A DNA stretch of 15,186 nucleotides, taken from NCBI GenBank assembly GCA_910584995.1, contig CAJUDW010000016.1, positions 39,642-54,827 of the forward strand, written 5' to 3'. Of the stretch, positions 1 through 7,403 are shown one piece after another (positions within the stretch are counted from its first letter, which is position 1; each line of letters starts with the position of its first letter). The stretch comes from an uncultured Oscillibacter sp. (GTDB taxonomy: Bacteria; Bacillota; Clostridia; Oscillospirales; Oscillospiraceae). Both the position numbers and the translations under genes were made by a program. A model generated the notes under the pieces. The model was given only the letters and a program-made list of their open reading frames with translations. It did not search any database and was not told where the DNA came from.

Positions 1-192
1 AAGAAGCCCCTCCCGGAATGGAAGGGCCAACCGCCTGCCGTATGACTGGCAGCGCCGAAGACAGGATACCATAAAATACCGGGAAAGGCAACAAAAACCG
101 CCACCTGATCCAAACATATTGCCCCGAAAAACTGGAAGACTGAATCACAGAGGCCATTTGCTGAAACGGGGCCCTGAAAGGACGTGGAAAAT

Positions 193-969
193 ATGGAACT
201 CATCCGGGGGCTTCTGCTCCCCTTCCTGGGGACCCTGGGCGGCGCGGCTTGTGTCTTTCTCACCCGGCAGGAACTGCGGCCCCTGATCCGGCGGAGCCTG
301 GAGGGCTTCGCGGCAGGCGTCATGACGGCGGCTGCCGTCTGGAGCCTGCTGCTTCCTGCGCTGGAGCAGGCTGCGGCCATGGGCCGGTGGAGCGTTGTCC
401 CGGCTGTAGGGGGCTTCTGGCTGGGCATTTTCTTCCTGCTGCTGCTGGACAGGACTGTCCCCCACCTCCACCAGGACAGCGGCCAGCCGGAGGGGCCCCG
501 CTCCCGGCTGGAGAGGACCACCATGCTGGCGCTGGCCGTGACACTCCACAACATCCCGGAGGGGCTGGCTGTAGGCGTGACGCTGGCAGGCCGGATGGCC
601 GGGGACGGGACAGTCTCTGCCGCCGGGGCGCTGGCGCTGGCCCTGGGTATTGCCCTCCAGAATTTTCCGGAGGGGGCCGTGATTTCCCTGCCCCTCCGGG
701 CGTCGGGCATGGGCCGGGGACGGGCCTTCTGGTACGGCGTCCTCTCCGGCGCGGCGGAGCCCCTGGCGGCCGGGGCCGCTTTTTTGGCGGCGGGCCTGAC
801 GCTCCCTGCCCTGCCGTATCTGCTGGGCTTTGCGGCGGGGGCCATGATATATGTGGTGGTGGAGGAACTGATTCCGGAGGCCTCCGCCGGGGAACATTCC
901 AACCTGGGGACGCTGCTGTTTGCCCTGGGCTTCACCCTGATGCTGGCCTTGGACGTGGTTTTGGAGTAA
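193..969 (+). CDS. ZIP-family divalent metal transporter (GufA type)
   Basis: Membrane permease likely to import zinc or a related divalent metal into the cytoplasm. The protein is about 258 residues of mostly hydrophobic helices, the usual size for bacterial ZIP proteins. The two signature metal-site helices are present: HNIPEG (residues 119-124 from this start) and QNFPEG (156-161), the paired histidine/glutamate motifs of the GufA branch. A short polar loop with H-L-H before the first motif could bind metal. Start choice: an AAAGGA site at 177-182 is 10 bases from the ATG at 193, but only 1 base from an in-frame GTG at 184, so the ATG is preferred. The gene stands alone on the plus strand, ends 19 bases before a strong terminator, and converges on the BlaR1-like gene. 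I saw no metal-responsive operator upstream. Family assignment is firm; the metal is inferred. Confidence 0.93.
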   Translation: MELIRGLLLPFLGTLGGAACVFLTRQELRPLIRRSLEGFAAGVMTAAAVWSLLLPALEQAAAMGRWSVVPAVGGFWLGIFFLLLLDRTVPHLHQDSGQPEGPRSRLERTTMLALAVTLHNIPEGLAVGVTLAGRMAGDGTVSAAGALALALGIALQNFPEGAVISLPLRASGMGRGRAFWYGVLSGAAEPLAAGAAFLAAGLTLPALPYLLGFAAGAMIYVVVEELIPEASAGEHSNLGTLLFALGFTLMLALDVVLE

Positions 970-987
970 GCCCCCTCCCCTGCCGGA

Positions 988-1024
988 AACCGTGCCTGCG
1001 GTAAAGCCGCAGGCACGGTTTTTT
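988..1024 (+). terminator. Rho-independent terminator after the ZIP gene
   Basis: A perfect 14-bp stem pairs 988-1001 with 1007-1020 around a 5-base loop (TAAAG). It runs into six T residues (1019-1024) on the plus strand. It lies between two converging genes. On the minus strand the stem is followed only by TTT, so it can stop the BlaR1-like operon at best weakly. Confidence 0.93.
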
Positions 1025-1072
1025 CGGATGCGCAAAGGCGGCGTGTTCCACCGGATTTTCCCGGCCGCCAGG

Positions 1073-4000
1073 TCATTCCAGGACGGTCAGCGCCGCCGGT
1101 TCCCCGTCGCAGACGACCGTCACCGGGCTTTCGTCCGGAACCTCCAGCAGCAGATACCCTGCGCCGGTTTTCTTAAATTTGAAAATGTCAATCTTCCAGC
1201 CGCCCTCTGTCCGGACGGGCCGGAAGCTGTATTCCGAGGCAAAGCCGTTGTACCAGACATATTGCCGCCCGCCCTGCCGGATCAGATACCAGGTTCTGAT
1301 AGAACAGTCTCCCATGGCCGCGTTTACCGCCTGGGGAAGGTTTTCCCGGTCAAGCCGGACGACGCCGACGGCTCCGCCGGGCCCAAGAGAAATCCTGCCG
1401 GTCACATTCTCCAAATCCCCCTCCGGGGCCCGGATGAACAGGCTGTAGCGTCCGGGCCGCACCGGGGACGAACTGTCGAAGGGAAAATCCGCCGTGCAGC
1501 GGGGTGGGCCCTCCTGCCCCCTGTCCCACACGGAAAAATAGACGGGATCCAGTGTTTCGTCCCCCGGCTTGGAAAAACCTACCTGTAGGGATTTCCCCGC
1601 CTCTGCGGAGATGTCATATTGGATCAGATCGCCATAGGAGAGGTCAAATTCCCCCAGACGGATCACGGCGCCCCCCTGGATCCGGGGATACCGGAAAGAC
1701 AGGGTATTGTTGTTTTCATCGTAGAGAAAGACGCTGGATTTGTCCTGCGCCTCCTTCGGCCTTTCCGCTGGATCTCCGCCCGGGATCTCATCCAAATCCC
1801 CGTTGTCCGGGCTGCCGTCCGCCATGTCCGCCAGCAGGGATTCTGCCTCAGCAGTGGATAAATATTCAACTTTTTGGATAAAACCGCCGCTGTCCCGGGT
1901 GACTTTCACGTCCGCCGTCCCCTGGGGATTCACCTCCAGGGCCTGGAAGGAGCCGTCCTGCCGGACATCCAGGAAGACCCGTACCGTCTGGTTCCGATAA
2001 TAATACCTTCCTCTGCTGTTTGTGATGCCCCAGGCCTGATACTCCTGGACGCGCAGTTCTTCTGCCATTGCGTCCCCCCGTTCCGTGCTCTTCAGGGCGG
2101 ACAGCGCCACGGAGTGGAAACTGGTTTGCCCGTCCGCCTGGGTTCTGGCCAGCCAGGATTCCAGCGTGTTCCGGCTCATATGGCCATTGGCCAGGATGGC
2201 AAAGAAACTGACGGGCCCGTTTTGATAGGCTCTTTCTGCAAATTCGGAAAAAAGCGGACTTTTTTCCGGCAGTTTTTCCAGGGCCGTGGCAAAAAAGGCG
2301 GTGTTTGCACTGTCATAAATCTTGTTCAAAAGGGCCCTCTGCTCCCCCTCTTCCAGCAGGCCGAACACCGCGCCGAACTGCGGAAGGGCGGCTTCCCGGT
2401 AAAACTGCTCTGCCAAAGCCGCTGGGGCGGTATTCCCCACGTACCGGACGCTGGCGATCAGCGGATGCGTCAGGGGGAACGCCGTGTTTTCCGCCTCCTC
2501 CGCCAGCCGGGAAAGCAGGGCCGCTAAGGCTTCCGTTACGGAGGGTGCGTAAAGGCCCGGCTGCCTGCTGGAGCGCAGGGTGTTGGCATAGTCCTCCGTC
2601 AGGAATACGGTCATGACGCTGCCGTCCGCCAAGGTGAGGGGCGTATCTTTGTAGGGAGCCGTATCCTGTAAATTGTAACCGATTTCGAAGAGATACGGCG
2701 GCGCATAGTATCCGTCCTGGGTATAGCGGAAGCGGGCGGTTTCAGAATCGGCAGAGCCGCTCCACCGGGAGGAAACCGGGAAAAAGAAGGTTTTCTCCTC
2801 CATTTCCGGCGTTATGACCAGGGCGGACACCTGATCTCCCGCAAAGGATAGCCGGTAAATATAATCGTACTCCCCCATTTCGCAGGTTCCAAGATGGTTC
2901 CCGTTGTAATCGTAAATATCCGACCAGAAAGAATAGACCGCCGTGGTGATGTCGCTGTCCCGCCAGATGAGGTTCGCGCCGTAGATTTCCCGTTCGATCA
3001 CCCCGGTTTCCCGGTTAAAAACAGCGTACAGGCCGTGATCCGGGTTGCAGTGTCCCTCAATGACCAGATATTTTCCCGCAGGCACGCAGGACAGGATGGA
3101 CGTGACGCCCCGATCGGCCAAATCGTGGGCCTGCCCGTTATAGGTGAAAAGGGTTCCCGCATAGGAGTAGCCTTCAAAGGGCTGATTTTCCGGCGCCTCA
3201 GGGATTTCCGGCGTCCCCTCCCCTGCCGGGCCGGTGTAGGCCCCCGCCAGGCCCGCCCCTGCCGTAAGGGCTACTGCCAGGGCCAGGGACAGGGCGGTGA
3301 TCCATTTGGATTTCTGCTTAAACTGCATAATTGCATCAAGCCTCTCTTTCAGGAGTGCCCCGCCCTCGTTCAGCATAACGGGCGCAGGGGATTTTTCATA
3401 GCCGCCATATGCCTCCATAGCCCGGAGGAGGGTGTCGCCGTAGGCGCGCCGCTCCTGGGGGCGCAGAAGGGACAAAACTGCCTCATCACAGGACAACTCG
3501 CAGGCCCGGCTGGTTTCCCGGCCCATGAGCCATACCAGGGGGTTGAACCAGTGGAGGCAGAGCGTTAGCTGCACCAGCCATTTATAGGGAAGATCCCAGC
3601 GGCGGCAGTGGGTCAGTTCGTGGAGGAGGGTGCAGCGGAGATCGCTTTCCGGCAGATCCGCGGAGGGCAGGACGATGCAGGGCCGGAAAAAGCCAAGCAG
3701 CATAGGCGATGCGGCCATGGGGTTTACATACAGTTCCACCGGGCGGCGCTGGCCCGCCTCCTCCCCTGCCCGGGCCAGCCTGTCCAGGATCCCCGGATCG
3801 GAAACGGCCCTGCTTCCCCGTATGATATAACGGGAAAAGGCCTGATAAGCGGTGATTTTCCGCACCAAGAGCAGGCAGGCAATTCCCAGCCATAGTATCC
3901 CTGTATATTCCGTGAGACGGATTTCCGGCGCATCCGGCGATGTGCCCGGCGCTGCCGGGGCAGGCTGCGGGAGGGCGGTAAAGCCGCCGTCTTCCCCTTC

Positions 4001-4270
4001 CGGGAGCCATGACGGAGGGACGGGAGCCGGATCCTGCGGCACCGTGACGGCGGACGGGGCCGCCGGGGGCCCCGTCCGGAAAAGGGCCCCTACGGGGCTA
4101 ACCTCTGGCGAAACCGGCAGAAGCAGCCGGGCGATAACCGCCAGCCAGATATAATACTGCCATCGTCTGCTGAACCTGTTTTTCAAAAGGGGCCTGCAGA
4201 GGAACAGGAGCAGGATCAGCAGGGAGCCGGAAATGGACAGGGAAACCGCGGTTTTCAGCAGTTCATTCAT
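1073..4270 (-). CDS. BlaR1/MecR1-like M56 membrane metalloprotease with a large novel extracellular region
   Basis: Likely a membrane sensor-protease that relieves repression by the BlaI-type protein encoded just upstream. Of 1065 residues, the first ~345 match the M56 peptidase module: N-terminal membrane helices, the zinc motif HELTH (217-221), a later E-L-S-C-D (258-262, expected third zinc ligand E258), and a helix at about 324-345. The remaining ~720 residues should lie outside the cell. They contain no penicillin-binding-type active site that I can see. They look like a beta-rich segment (about 350-500), an alpha-helical segment (about 570-720), an acidic linker (about 790-830), then another beta-rich end. 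Typical BlaR1 is about 600 residues, so this is unusually long. The ATG overlaps the repressor stop as ATGA and has GGAGG-type bases 4-5 nt upstream; an in-frame TTG at 4288 is less likely. Fold descriptions are my reading; the signal sensed is unknown. Confidence 0.85.
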   Translation of the reverse strand: MNELLKTAVSLSISGSLLILLLFLCRPLLKNRFSRRWQYYIWLAVIARLLLPVSPEVSPVGALFRTGPPAAPSAVTVPQDPAPVPPSWLPEGEDGGFTALPQPAPAAPGTSPDAPEIRLTEYTGILWLGIACLLLVRKITAYQAFSRYIIRGSRAVSDPGILDRLARAGEEAGQRRPVELYVNPMAASPMLLGFFRPCIVLPSADLPESDLRCTLLHELTHCRRWDLPYKWLVQLTLCLHWFNPLVWLMGRETSRACELSCDEAVLSLLRPQERRAYGDTLLRAMEAYGGYEKSPAPVMLNEGGALLKERLDAIMQFKQKSKWITALSLALAVALTAGAGLAGAYTGPAGEGTPEIPEAPENQPFEGYSYAGTLFTYNGQAHDLADRGVTSILSCVPAGKYLVIEGHCNPDHGLYAVFNRETGVIEREIYGANLIWRDSDITTAVYSFWSDIYDYNGNHLGTCEMGEYDYIYRLSFAGDQVSALVITPEMEEKTFFFPVSSRWSGSADSETARFRYTQDGYYAPPYLFEIGYNLQDTAPYKDTPLTLADGSVMTVFLTEDYANTLRSSRQPGLYAPSVTEALAALLSRLAEEAENTAFPLTHPLIASVRYVGNTAPAALAEQFYREAALPQFGAVFGLLEEGEQRALLNKIYDSANTAFFATALEKLPEKSPLFSEFAERAYQNGPVSFFAILANGHMSRNTLESWLARTQADGQTSFHSVALSALKSTERGDAMAEELRVQEYQAWGITNSRGRYYYRNQTVRVFLDVRQDGSFQALEVNPQGTADVKVTRDSGGFIQKVEYLSTAEAESLLADMADGSPDNGDLDEIPGGDPAERPKEAQDKSSVFLYDENNNTLSFRYPRIQGGAVIRLGEFDLSYGDLIQYDISAEAGKSLQVGFSKPGDETLDPVYFSVWDRGQEGPPRCTADFPFDSSSPVRPGRYSLFIRAPEGDLENVTGRISLGPGGAVGVVRLDRENLPQAVNAAMGDCSIRTWYLIRQGGRQYVWYNGFASEYSFRPVRTEGGWKIDIFKFKKTGAGYLLLEVPDESPVTVVCDGEPAALTVLE

Positions 4271-4644
4271 TTGCCCTCCCCCTCCCAAAACCGCTTCAGT
4301 TCCTGGAAGTCTTGGGCGGAGAGGGCCTCCCGGCGGATGAGGGCGGCGACTAGGTCCCGGGCGCTGCCTTCGTACAGCTTATTGACCAGGGCCTGGGTCT
4401 GGGCGGCCTGGTAGTCGGCTTCGGACACCACGGCGGTATATTCGTTCCGCCGGCCGATTTTGCCGGTTTTGAGAAAGCCCTTTTCCACCAGGCGGGACAG
4501 TAAGGTAATGACGGTGTTTTTCTGCCATGTGTGGCCGCTTTGGGTAAGTTTTTCCATGACTTGGGCATAAAGGGCGGTTCCGCCGCTGGCCCAGATGATT
4601 TTCAGGAGTTCCAGTTCGGAATCAGAAACCTGCGGATTTGGCAT
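4267..4644 (-). CDS. BlaI/MecI/CopY-family transcriptional repressor
   Basis: A 125-residue winged-helix repressor, the normal family length (about 120-130). The N-terminal half has the family pattern: S7-D-S-E-L helix start, the recognition helix around N43-T-V-I-T-L-L-S-R-L-V-E-K-G-F-L58, and the wing around 61-72. The C-terminal half (about 75-122) would form the dimerisation helices. In BlaI/MecI this region is cut by the partner protease, but I cannot point to a clear Asn-Phe cleavage bond here. It is the first gene of a two-gene operon and overlaps the BlaR1-like gene by 4 bases, so the two are probably translationally coupled. A strong AAAGGAGG site precedes the ATG. Two dyads over its promoter suggest self-repression. 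The regulated targets and the inducing signal are not evident; a resistance role is not shown. Confidence 0.92.
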   Translation of the reverse strand: MPNPQVSDSELELLKIIWASGGTALYAQVMEKLTQSGHTWQKNTVITLLSRLVEKGFLKTGKIGRRNEYTAVVSEADYQAAQTQALVNKLYEGSARDLVAALIRREALSAQDFQELKRFWEGEGK

Positions 4645-4662
4645 GGGAGATCCTCCTTTCGG

Positions 4663-4691
4663 CTATTAGCCTACAGGTTGTAGGCTAATAG
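4663..4691. promoter_or_regulatory. Operator dyad 1 (BlaI-type)
   Basis: Perfect 13-bp inverted repeat: CTATTAGCCTACA (4663-4675), spacer GGT, TGTAGGCTAATAG (4679-4691). It holds the TACA...TGTA core known from BlaI/MecI operators, but with a 3-base rather than 2-base centre. It covers the expected transcription start and the leader before the ribosome binding site, as expected for autorepression. Confidence 0.85.
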
Positions 4692-4693
4692 TT

Positions 4694-4722
4694 AAGATAA
4701 CATGTTGTAGGCTAAAAGTCAA
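4694..4722 (-). promoter_or_regulatory. Promoter of the repressor/BlaR1-like operon
   Basis: On the minus strand a -35 TTGACT (4717-4722) is 17 bp from a -10 TATCTT (4694-4699). The spacing is ideal and both boxes are near consensus for the housekeeping sigma factor. The start point would fall near 4687, inside the perfect operator dyad. A second, degenerate dyad sits between the two boxes. Confidence 0.85.
4699..4715. promoter_or_regulatory. Operator dyad 2, degenerate, inside the promoter spacer
   Basis: AACA-TGT-TGTAGGCTAA repeats the right half of the first operator exactly (TGTAGGCTAA at 4679-4688 and again at 4706-4715), with a poorer left half. The centres of the two dyads are 27 bp apart. 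It lies between the -35 and -10 boxes, so binding would block RNA polymerase directly. Confidence 0.65.
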
Positions 4723-4770
4723 GCCTCCAAATGAAGAAATTTGACGGTTAAAACAGTACAACACAAAAAC

Positions 4771-5077
4771 TAGAGCAGTTCCCAGAAATAATGAGAAAAA
4801 AGGAGGCGAGGACAGGGGGCAGAGCAAGGCGGAGGACGCAGGCGGGCTGGCGCTCGCTAAGGACGACAACGCGGCTATGCGGTTCCTGGACCGCCGAACT
4901 TTTCCTTGTATTCACAGGGGTTGAACGCCGTTTGGGCGGGCCTTTCGCCGGCCTTCCGCGTTAAAAAATCTTGGAATATGTCAAAGTATTCCTGCGATTT
5001 TTGCCTTGCAGGGCAGCAAAATCCCTCGCCCACCCAGCATCCCCTACAGGTTCTTAGTATTTTTGGGAATTGCTCTA
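4771..5077. mobile_element. MITE-like non-autonomous element with terminal inverted repeats
   Basis: The left end (4771-4797) and the right end (5051-5077) are inverted repeats matching at 23 of 27 positions; the outer 20 match at 18. The outermost bases are TA on both sides (4771-4772, 5076-5077), which fits a TA target duplication as made by IS630/Tc1-mariner-type transposases. The inside (about 250 bp) has no convincing gene. It carries smaller palindromes: GGAATA/TATTCC (4973-4978 with 4987-4992) and GATTTT-TGCC paired with GGCA-gc-AAAATC (4996-5005 with 5012-5023). The size, lack of a transposase and end structure match a miniature inverted-repeat element. It sits about 50 bp upstream of the repressor promoter. 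The IS family assignment is inferred only from the TA. Confidence 0.72.
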
Positions 5078-5220
5078 AGAGTCGGAAAACTGTTGAACAG
5101 AGAGAATGTAAAAGTTACGGACAGATGACAATCGTGGGATTTTTAAGCCTTTGTATTGGCGTCAGAGATAAAATGAAAAAAACCCTAAGAAAAAATGTGG
5201 TTTAGCGGCGAATAAAGAGG

Positions 5221-5269
5221 AAAAAAGACAGACTCCCAGCAGGGCAAAAAAACGCCCAGAAAGGGAGTC
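5221..5269 (-). terminator. Terminator of the decayed isomerase gene
   Basis: On the minus strand a stem of 5263-5269 with 5231-5237 (GACTCCC/GGGAGTC) encloses an inner GGGC/GCCC pair (5254-5257 with 5242-5245). TGTC and six T residues (5221-5226) follow. It lies directly after the pseudogene end. The 143 bases between the MITE-like element and this site (5078-5220) hold nothing I can identify. Confidence 0.75.
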
Positions 5270-5283
5270 GGAAAATGAAAGTT

Positions 5284-6050
5284 TCATGATTGCTTTTACC
5301 GCCTCAGCGGTGGAAGTCTTCGGCATGAGTTCAAACCCAATCAGGCCGGTGTATCCGGTTTCCTCCAGACAGGCAAACACATTGGCGTAGTTGATCTCCC
5401 CGGTGCCGGGCCGGGGGCGTCCGCCACATGGATGTGGCCGAACTGGTCTCCATAAGCCCGGATGTTGTCGCAGAGGCTGCCCTCATTCAGCTGCATATGG
5501 TATACATCGTAGAGGACCTTGAGTTTGGGAAGCCGATGAGCCGGGTCGTCTCCGCCGCCATGCGGGTGGTCTGGAGGAAGTTCCCCACGTGGTCCGTGGT
5601 GACATTCAAGGGCTCCAGGTTCATCAGGACGCCGGACTCCTCGGCGAGTTTGGCGTACTCTTTTAAAGTGTCGAACATGGCGCAGAGTTTTACCGTGTCG
5701 CTGAGTTTGTCGTAGTGGTTGATGACGATTCCGCCGTTCTCCAGGCCGTTGGAGTGGATGGTGACGGACTGAGCCCCACCTTCTTCGCCGCCTCCACGGA
5801 CCGGCGGAAAAAAGCCAGGTACGACTCCTTGTGCTCCGGGTCAATGAGGGAGAGGTCCGCGTCGCCATTGAAGCCAGATATGCCGATTCCGGCCTTTTCC
5901 GCCGCGGCCTTCACGGCGTCCAGGTCCTTGTCCGTCCAGTTCCAGAACTCAACGAACTCGAAGCCGTTGTCCTTCGCCGCCTGAAACCGCTCCAGGAAGG
6001 GGAGTTAGCTGTACATGGGCTCGATGCAGGCCGATTTTTTGCAAAACCAT
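5284..6050 (-). pseudogene. Decayed sugar isomerase (hydroxypyruvate isomerase-like, xylose isomerase-type TIM barrel)
   Basis: Joining three reading frames restores a protein of about 254 residues, close to the family norm (about 258). Recognisable blocks in order are ACIEPMY, FLERFQAAKDNGFEFVEFW, EPLNVTTDHVG, YDVYHMQLNEG, FGHIHVADAPG, PGTGEINY and GFELMPKTSTAEA. These are the metal-binding and active-site regions of the Hyi family. Lesions: an A-run frame break just after the start (6035-6040), an in-frame TAA (6005-6007), and missing single bases in short G/C runs at 5774-5777, 5527-5529 and about 5408-5417. The original stop also seems lost, since the frame runs on through the terminator. 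AAAGAGG (6058-6064) is 7 nt before the ATG at 6050. It is divergent from the LacI-type regulator, probably its former controller. Identity as a family member is firm; the exact substrate is unknown. Confidence 0.88.
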
Positions 6051-6106
6051 GTTTCATCCTCTTTATGCTTTTTGCTTTGTGCTATGCACATATTAGCGTT
6101 AAACAC

Positions 6107-6134
6107 ACAATAGCACTTCCAGTGCTTTTGTCAA
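6107..6134 (-). promoter_or_regulatory. Promoter of the decayed isomerase gene, with operator-like dyads
   Basis: On the minus strand, TTGACA (6129-6134), a 16-bp spacer and TATTGT (6107-6112). The spacer holds a dyad AGCACT-TCC-AGTGCT (6112-6126). A second dyad TGTGC-TAT-GCACA (6078-6090) lies downstream of the start point. AAACACACAAT (6101-6111) is repeated exactly in the regulator's own promoter region. LacI-family proteins bind such dyads, but which one is the true operator is not shown. Confidence 0.65.
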
Positions 6135-6200
6135 CAAGAAATAGAAAAACATTTTAAAAATTAGATAATTACACAAAAGAGAAACGCGTTTTTTTACGGA

Positions 6201-6229
6201 TTGACAAAGAATACATTTCCGTATATGCT
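6201..6229 (+). promoter_or_regulatory. Promoter of the LacI-family regulator
   Basis: TTGACA (6201-6206), an exact 17-bp spacer, then TATGCT (6224-6229), a near-consensus housekeeping promoter. The start point would be near 6236, just before the dyad TTGTG...CACAA (6243-6258). That position would let the regulator repress itself. Confidence 0.8.
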
Positions 6230-6242
6230 GTTAGGCTCAGTG

Positions 6243-6259
6243 TTGTGCAAACACACAAT
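6243..6259. promoter_or_regulatory. Putative operator of the LacI-family regulator
   Basis: Inverted repeat TTGTG (6243-6247) / CACAA (6254-6258) overlapping the 11-mer AAACACACAAT (6249-6259), which occurs again at 6101-6111 in the divergent promoter. A shared sequence in both promoters is what a single local regulator would recognise. The repeat is short and partly low-complexity. Confidence 0.5.
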
Positions 6260-6273
6260 TGGAGGCGATGATG

Positions 6274-7308
6274 ATGGGGAACAGGCCGACGATTCAGATG
6301 GTGGCAGAGTTGGCGGGGGTATCCTGGGGAACGGTGGACCGGGTCCTGAATGACCGGCCCCATGTAAATGAGGAGGTCCGGCGGCGGGTTTTGGAGGCCA
6401 TGCGGGAGTTGGGCTACATCTCCCCGCGGGAGGTCTACCGGCGGCAGGCAGACGCCGCCCTCCGTCTGCGGACCCTGGGCGTTCTGCTGCCCAACTGGGA
6501 GGGCCAGTTCCGCATAAAGGTGACGGAGGGCGTCCGTCAGGCATGCGAAGAACTGGAGGAATCTAAGGTGCGGGTGCTGGTCCGCCGCTGCGAGACGGAT
6601 CTTCCCCAGGAGGCTGTGGAACTGCTGGAGGCTATGAAGGCGGAGGGCTTTGCGGTATGCGCTGTTAACGACCCGGCCATTCAAGGCTGGATCGCGGCCA
6701 GCGTGGAAAAAGGAACCCCCTGTGTCACCTTCAACTCGGACCTGCCGGAAAGCGGGCGGCTGTGCTTTGTGGGCCAGAACATCCGCCAGGCGGGCCGGGT
6801 AGCGGCCGGGCTGCTGTTCAAGTGCATTGACCGTCAAGGTCCCATCCTGGCCACCGCCGGAAACCTGAAGTTCGACGGCCACCGCCAGCGGCTGGACGGC
6901 TTTCGGGAACGGCTGGCGGAACTGGGCTTTCCGGCGGAGCAGATTGTTGTCCGGGAAACCTATAACGACTATGAGACGACCCTCCGAGTGGTTTCGGAAT
7001 CCCTGGAGAACTGGCCGGACCTGCGGGGAGTCTACATGGCGAACCTCAGCGTTTCCGGCTGCTGCGCCGCTATCCAGCGGGCTGGGAGGACCGGCAAAGT
7101 TCATGTGGTTTGCCATGATATAAACGAGACCGTCCGGAAACTCATCCACTCCGGCGCGGCAGACTTTACGATACCCCAGGATCTGACTCGCCAGAGCTGC
7201 CCCCTTGCTGCTATTGTGGGATCATCTGCGAAAAAAAGGCCCCTGGAATCCGGGCAATTCCAAGGGCAGATCAATATCCTCTGTATGGAAAATCTTGAGG
7301 GTCAATGA
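6274..7308 (+). CDS. LacI-family transcriptional regulator (sugar-binding domain), C-terminus altered by a double frameshift
   Basis: DNA-binding regulator of about 344 residues, normal for LacI. The N-terminal helix-turn-helix reads T6-I-Q-M-V-A-E-L-A-G-V-S-W-G-T-V-D-R-V-L-N26, the 'GTVDRVLN' type. A hinge (about 45-65) and a type-1 periplasmic-binding-protein-like domain with GVLLPNWEGQF and TAGNLKFDGH follow. This branch often senses a sugar or inositol-like ligand. Start: GGAGG at 6261-6265 is 8 nt from the ATG at 6274. An ATG at 6271 is equally possible; the TTG at 6259 overlaps the binding site and is rejected. Oddity: between a five-C run (7200-7204) and a seven-A run (7231-7237) the family-like peptide PLLLLWDHLRKK lies in another frame, while the sequence before and after is in the main frame. 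About 11-13 residues (near 310-321) are therefore scrambled. It faces the decayed isomerase gene, its likely former target. Confidence 0.85.
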   Translation: MGNRPTIQMVAELAGVSWGTVDRVLNDRPHVNEEVRRRVLEAMRELGYISPREVYRRQADAALRLRTLGVLLPNWEGQFRIKVTEGVRQACEELEESKVRVLVRRCETDLPQEAVELLEAMKAEGFAVCAVNDPAIQGWIAASVEKGTPCVTFNSDLPESGRLCFVGQNIRQAGRVAAGLLFKCIDRQGPILATAGNLKFDGHRQRLDGFRERLAELGFPAEQIVVRETYNDYETTLRVVSESLENWPDLRGVYMANLSVSGCCAAIQRAGRTGKVHVVCHDINETVRKLIHSGAADFTIPQDLTRQSCPLAAIVGSSAKKRPLESGQFQGQINILCMENLEGQ

Positions 7309-7339
7309 AAGACTGTGGTCGTTTTTTATAAATGGTGAC

Positions 7340-7379
7340 GCCCCTATTGTTATAATCAACAAAAATGGGGGCCTATTTT
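7340..7379 (+). terminator. Possible terminator after the LacI-family gene
   Basis: GCCCC (7340-7344) pairs with GGGGC (7368-7372), and inside it TTGTT (7347-7351) pairs with AACAA (7358-7362). CTATTTTC follows. The stem is interrupted and the T tract is poor, so it is only a weak candidate. It is the first hairpin after the regulator's stop. Confidence 0.4.
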
Positions 7380-7403
7380 CATGTAAGTCATTTAAATTTC
7401 CTC

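Noticed and set aside
1..183. Possible tail of a gene on the plus strand (stop at 43-45)
   Set aside because: Only 14 codons are visible and other frames are also open, so no call can be supported.
145..1035. Long minus-strand open frame opposite the ZIP gene
   Set aside because: Rich in Q, G, R and P with no domain pattern; it is the GC-rich shadow of the clear ZIP gene.
992..2527. Plus-strand open frames opposite the BlaR1-like gene
   Set aside because: They are several overlapping frames of low-complexity composition antisense to a gene with clear M56 motifs.
1073..4644. Reading the BlaI/BlaR1 pair as a beta-lactam resistance locus
   Set aside because: No beta-lactamase or PBP2a gene is in the window and the sensor has no visible penicillin-binding site; only the regulator and protease types are supported.
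4906..5205. 99-codon plus-strand open frame
   Set aside because: It starts inside the inverted-repeat element, crosses its right end and lacks a ribosome binding site. It is better explained as chance within non-coding repeat DNA.
6169..7149. 326-codon minus-strand open frame opposite the LacI-family gene
   Set aside because: No family features, no ribosome binding site, and it runs across the readable divergent promoter region. The plus-strand gene explains the stretch.
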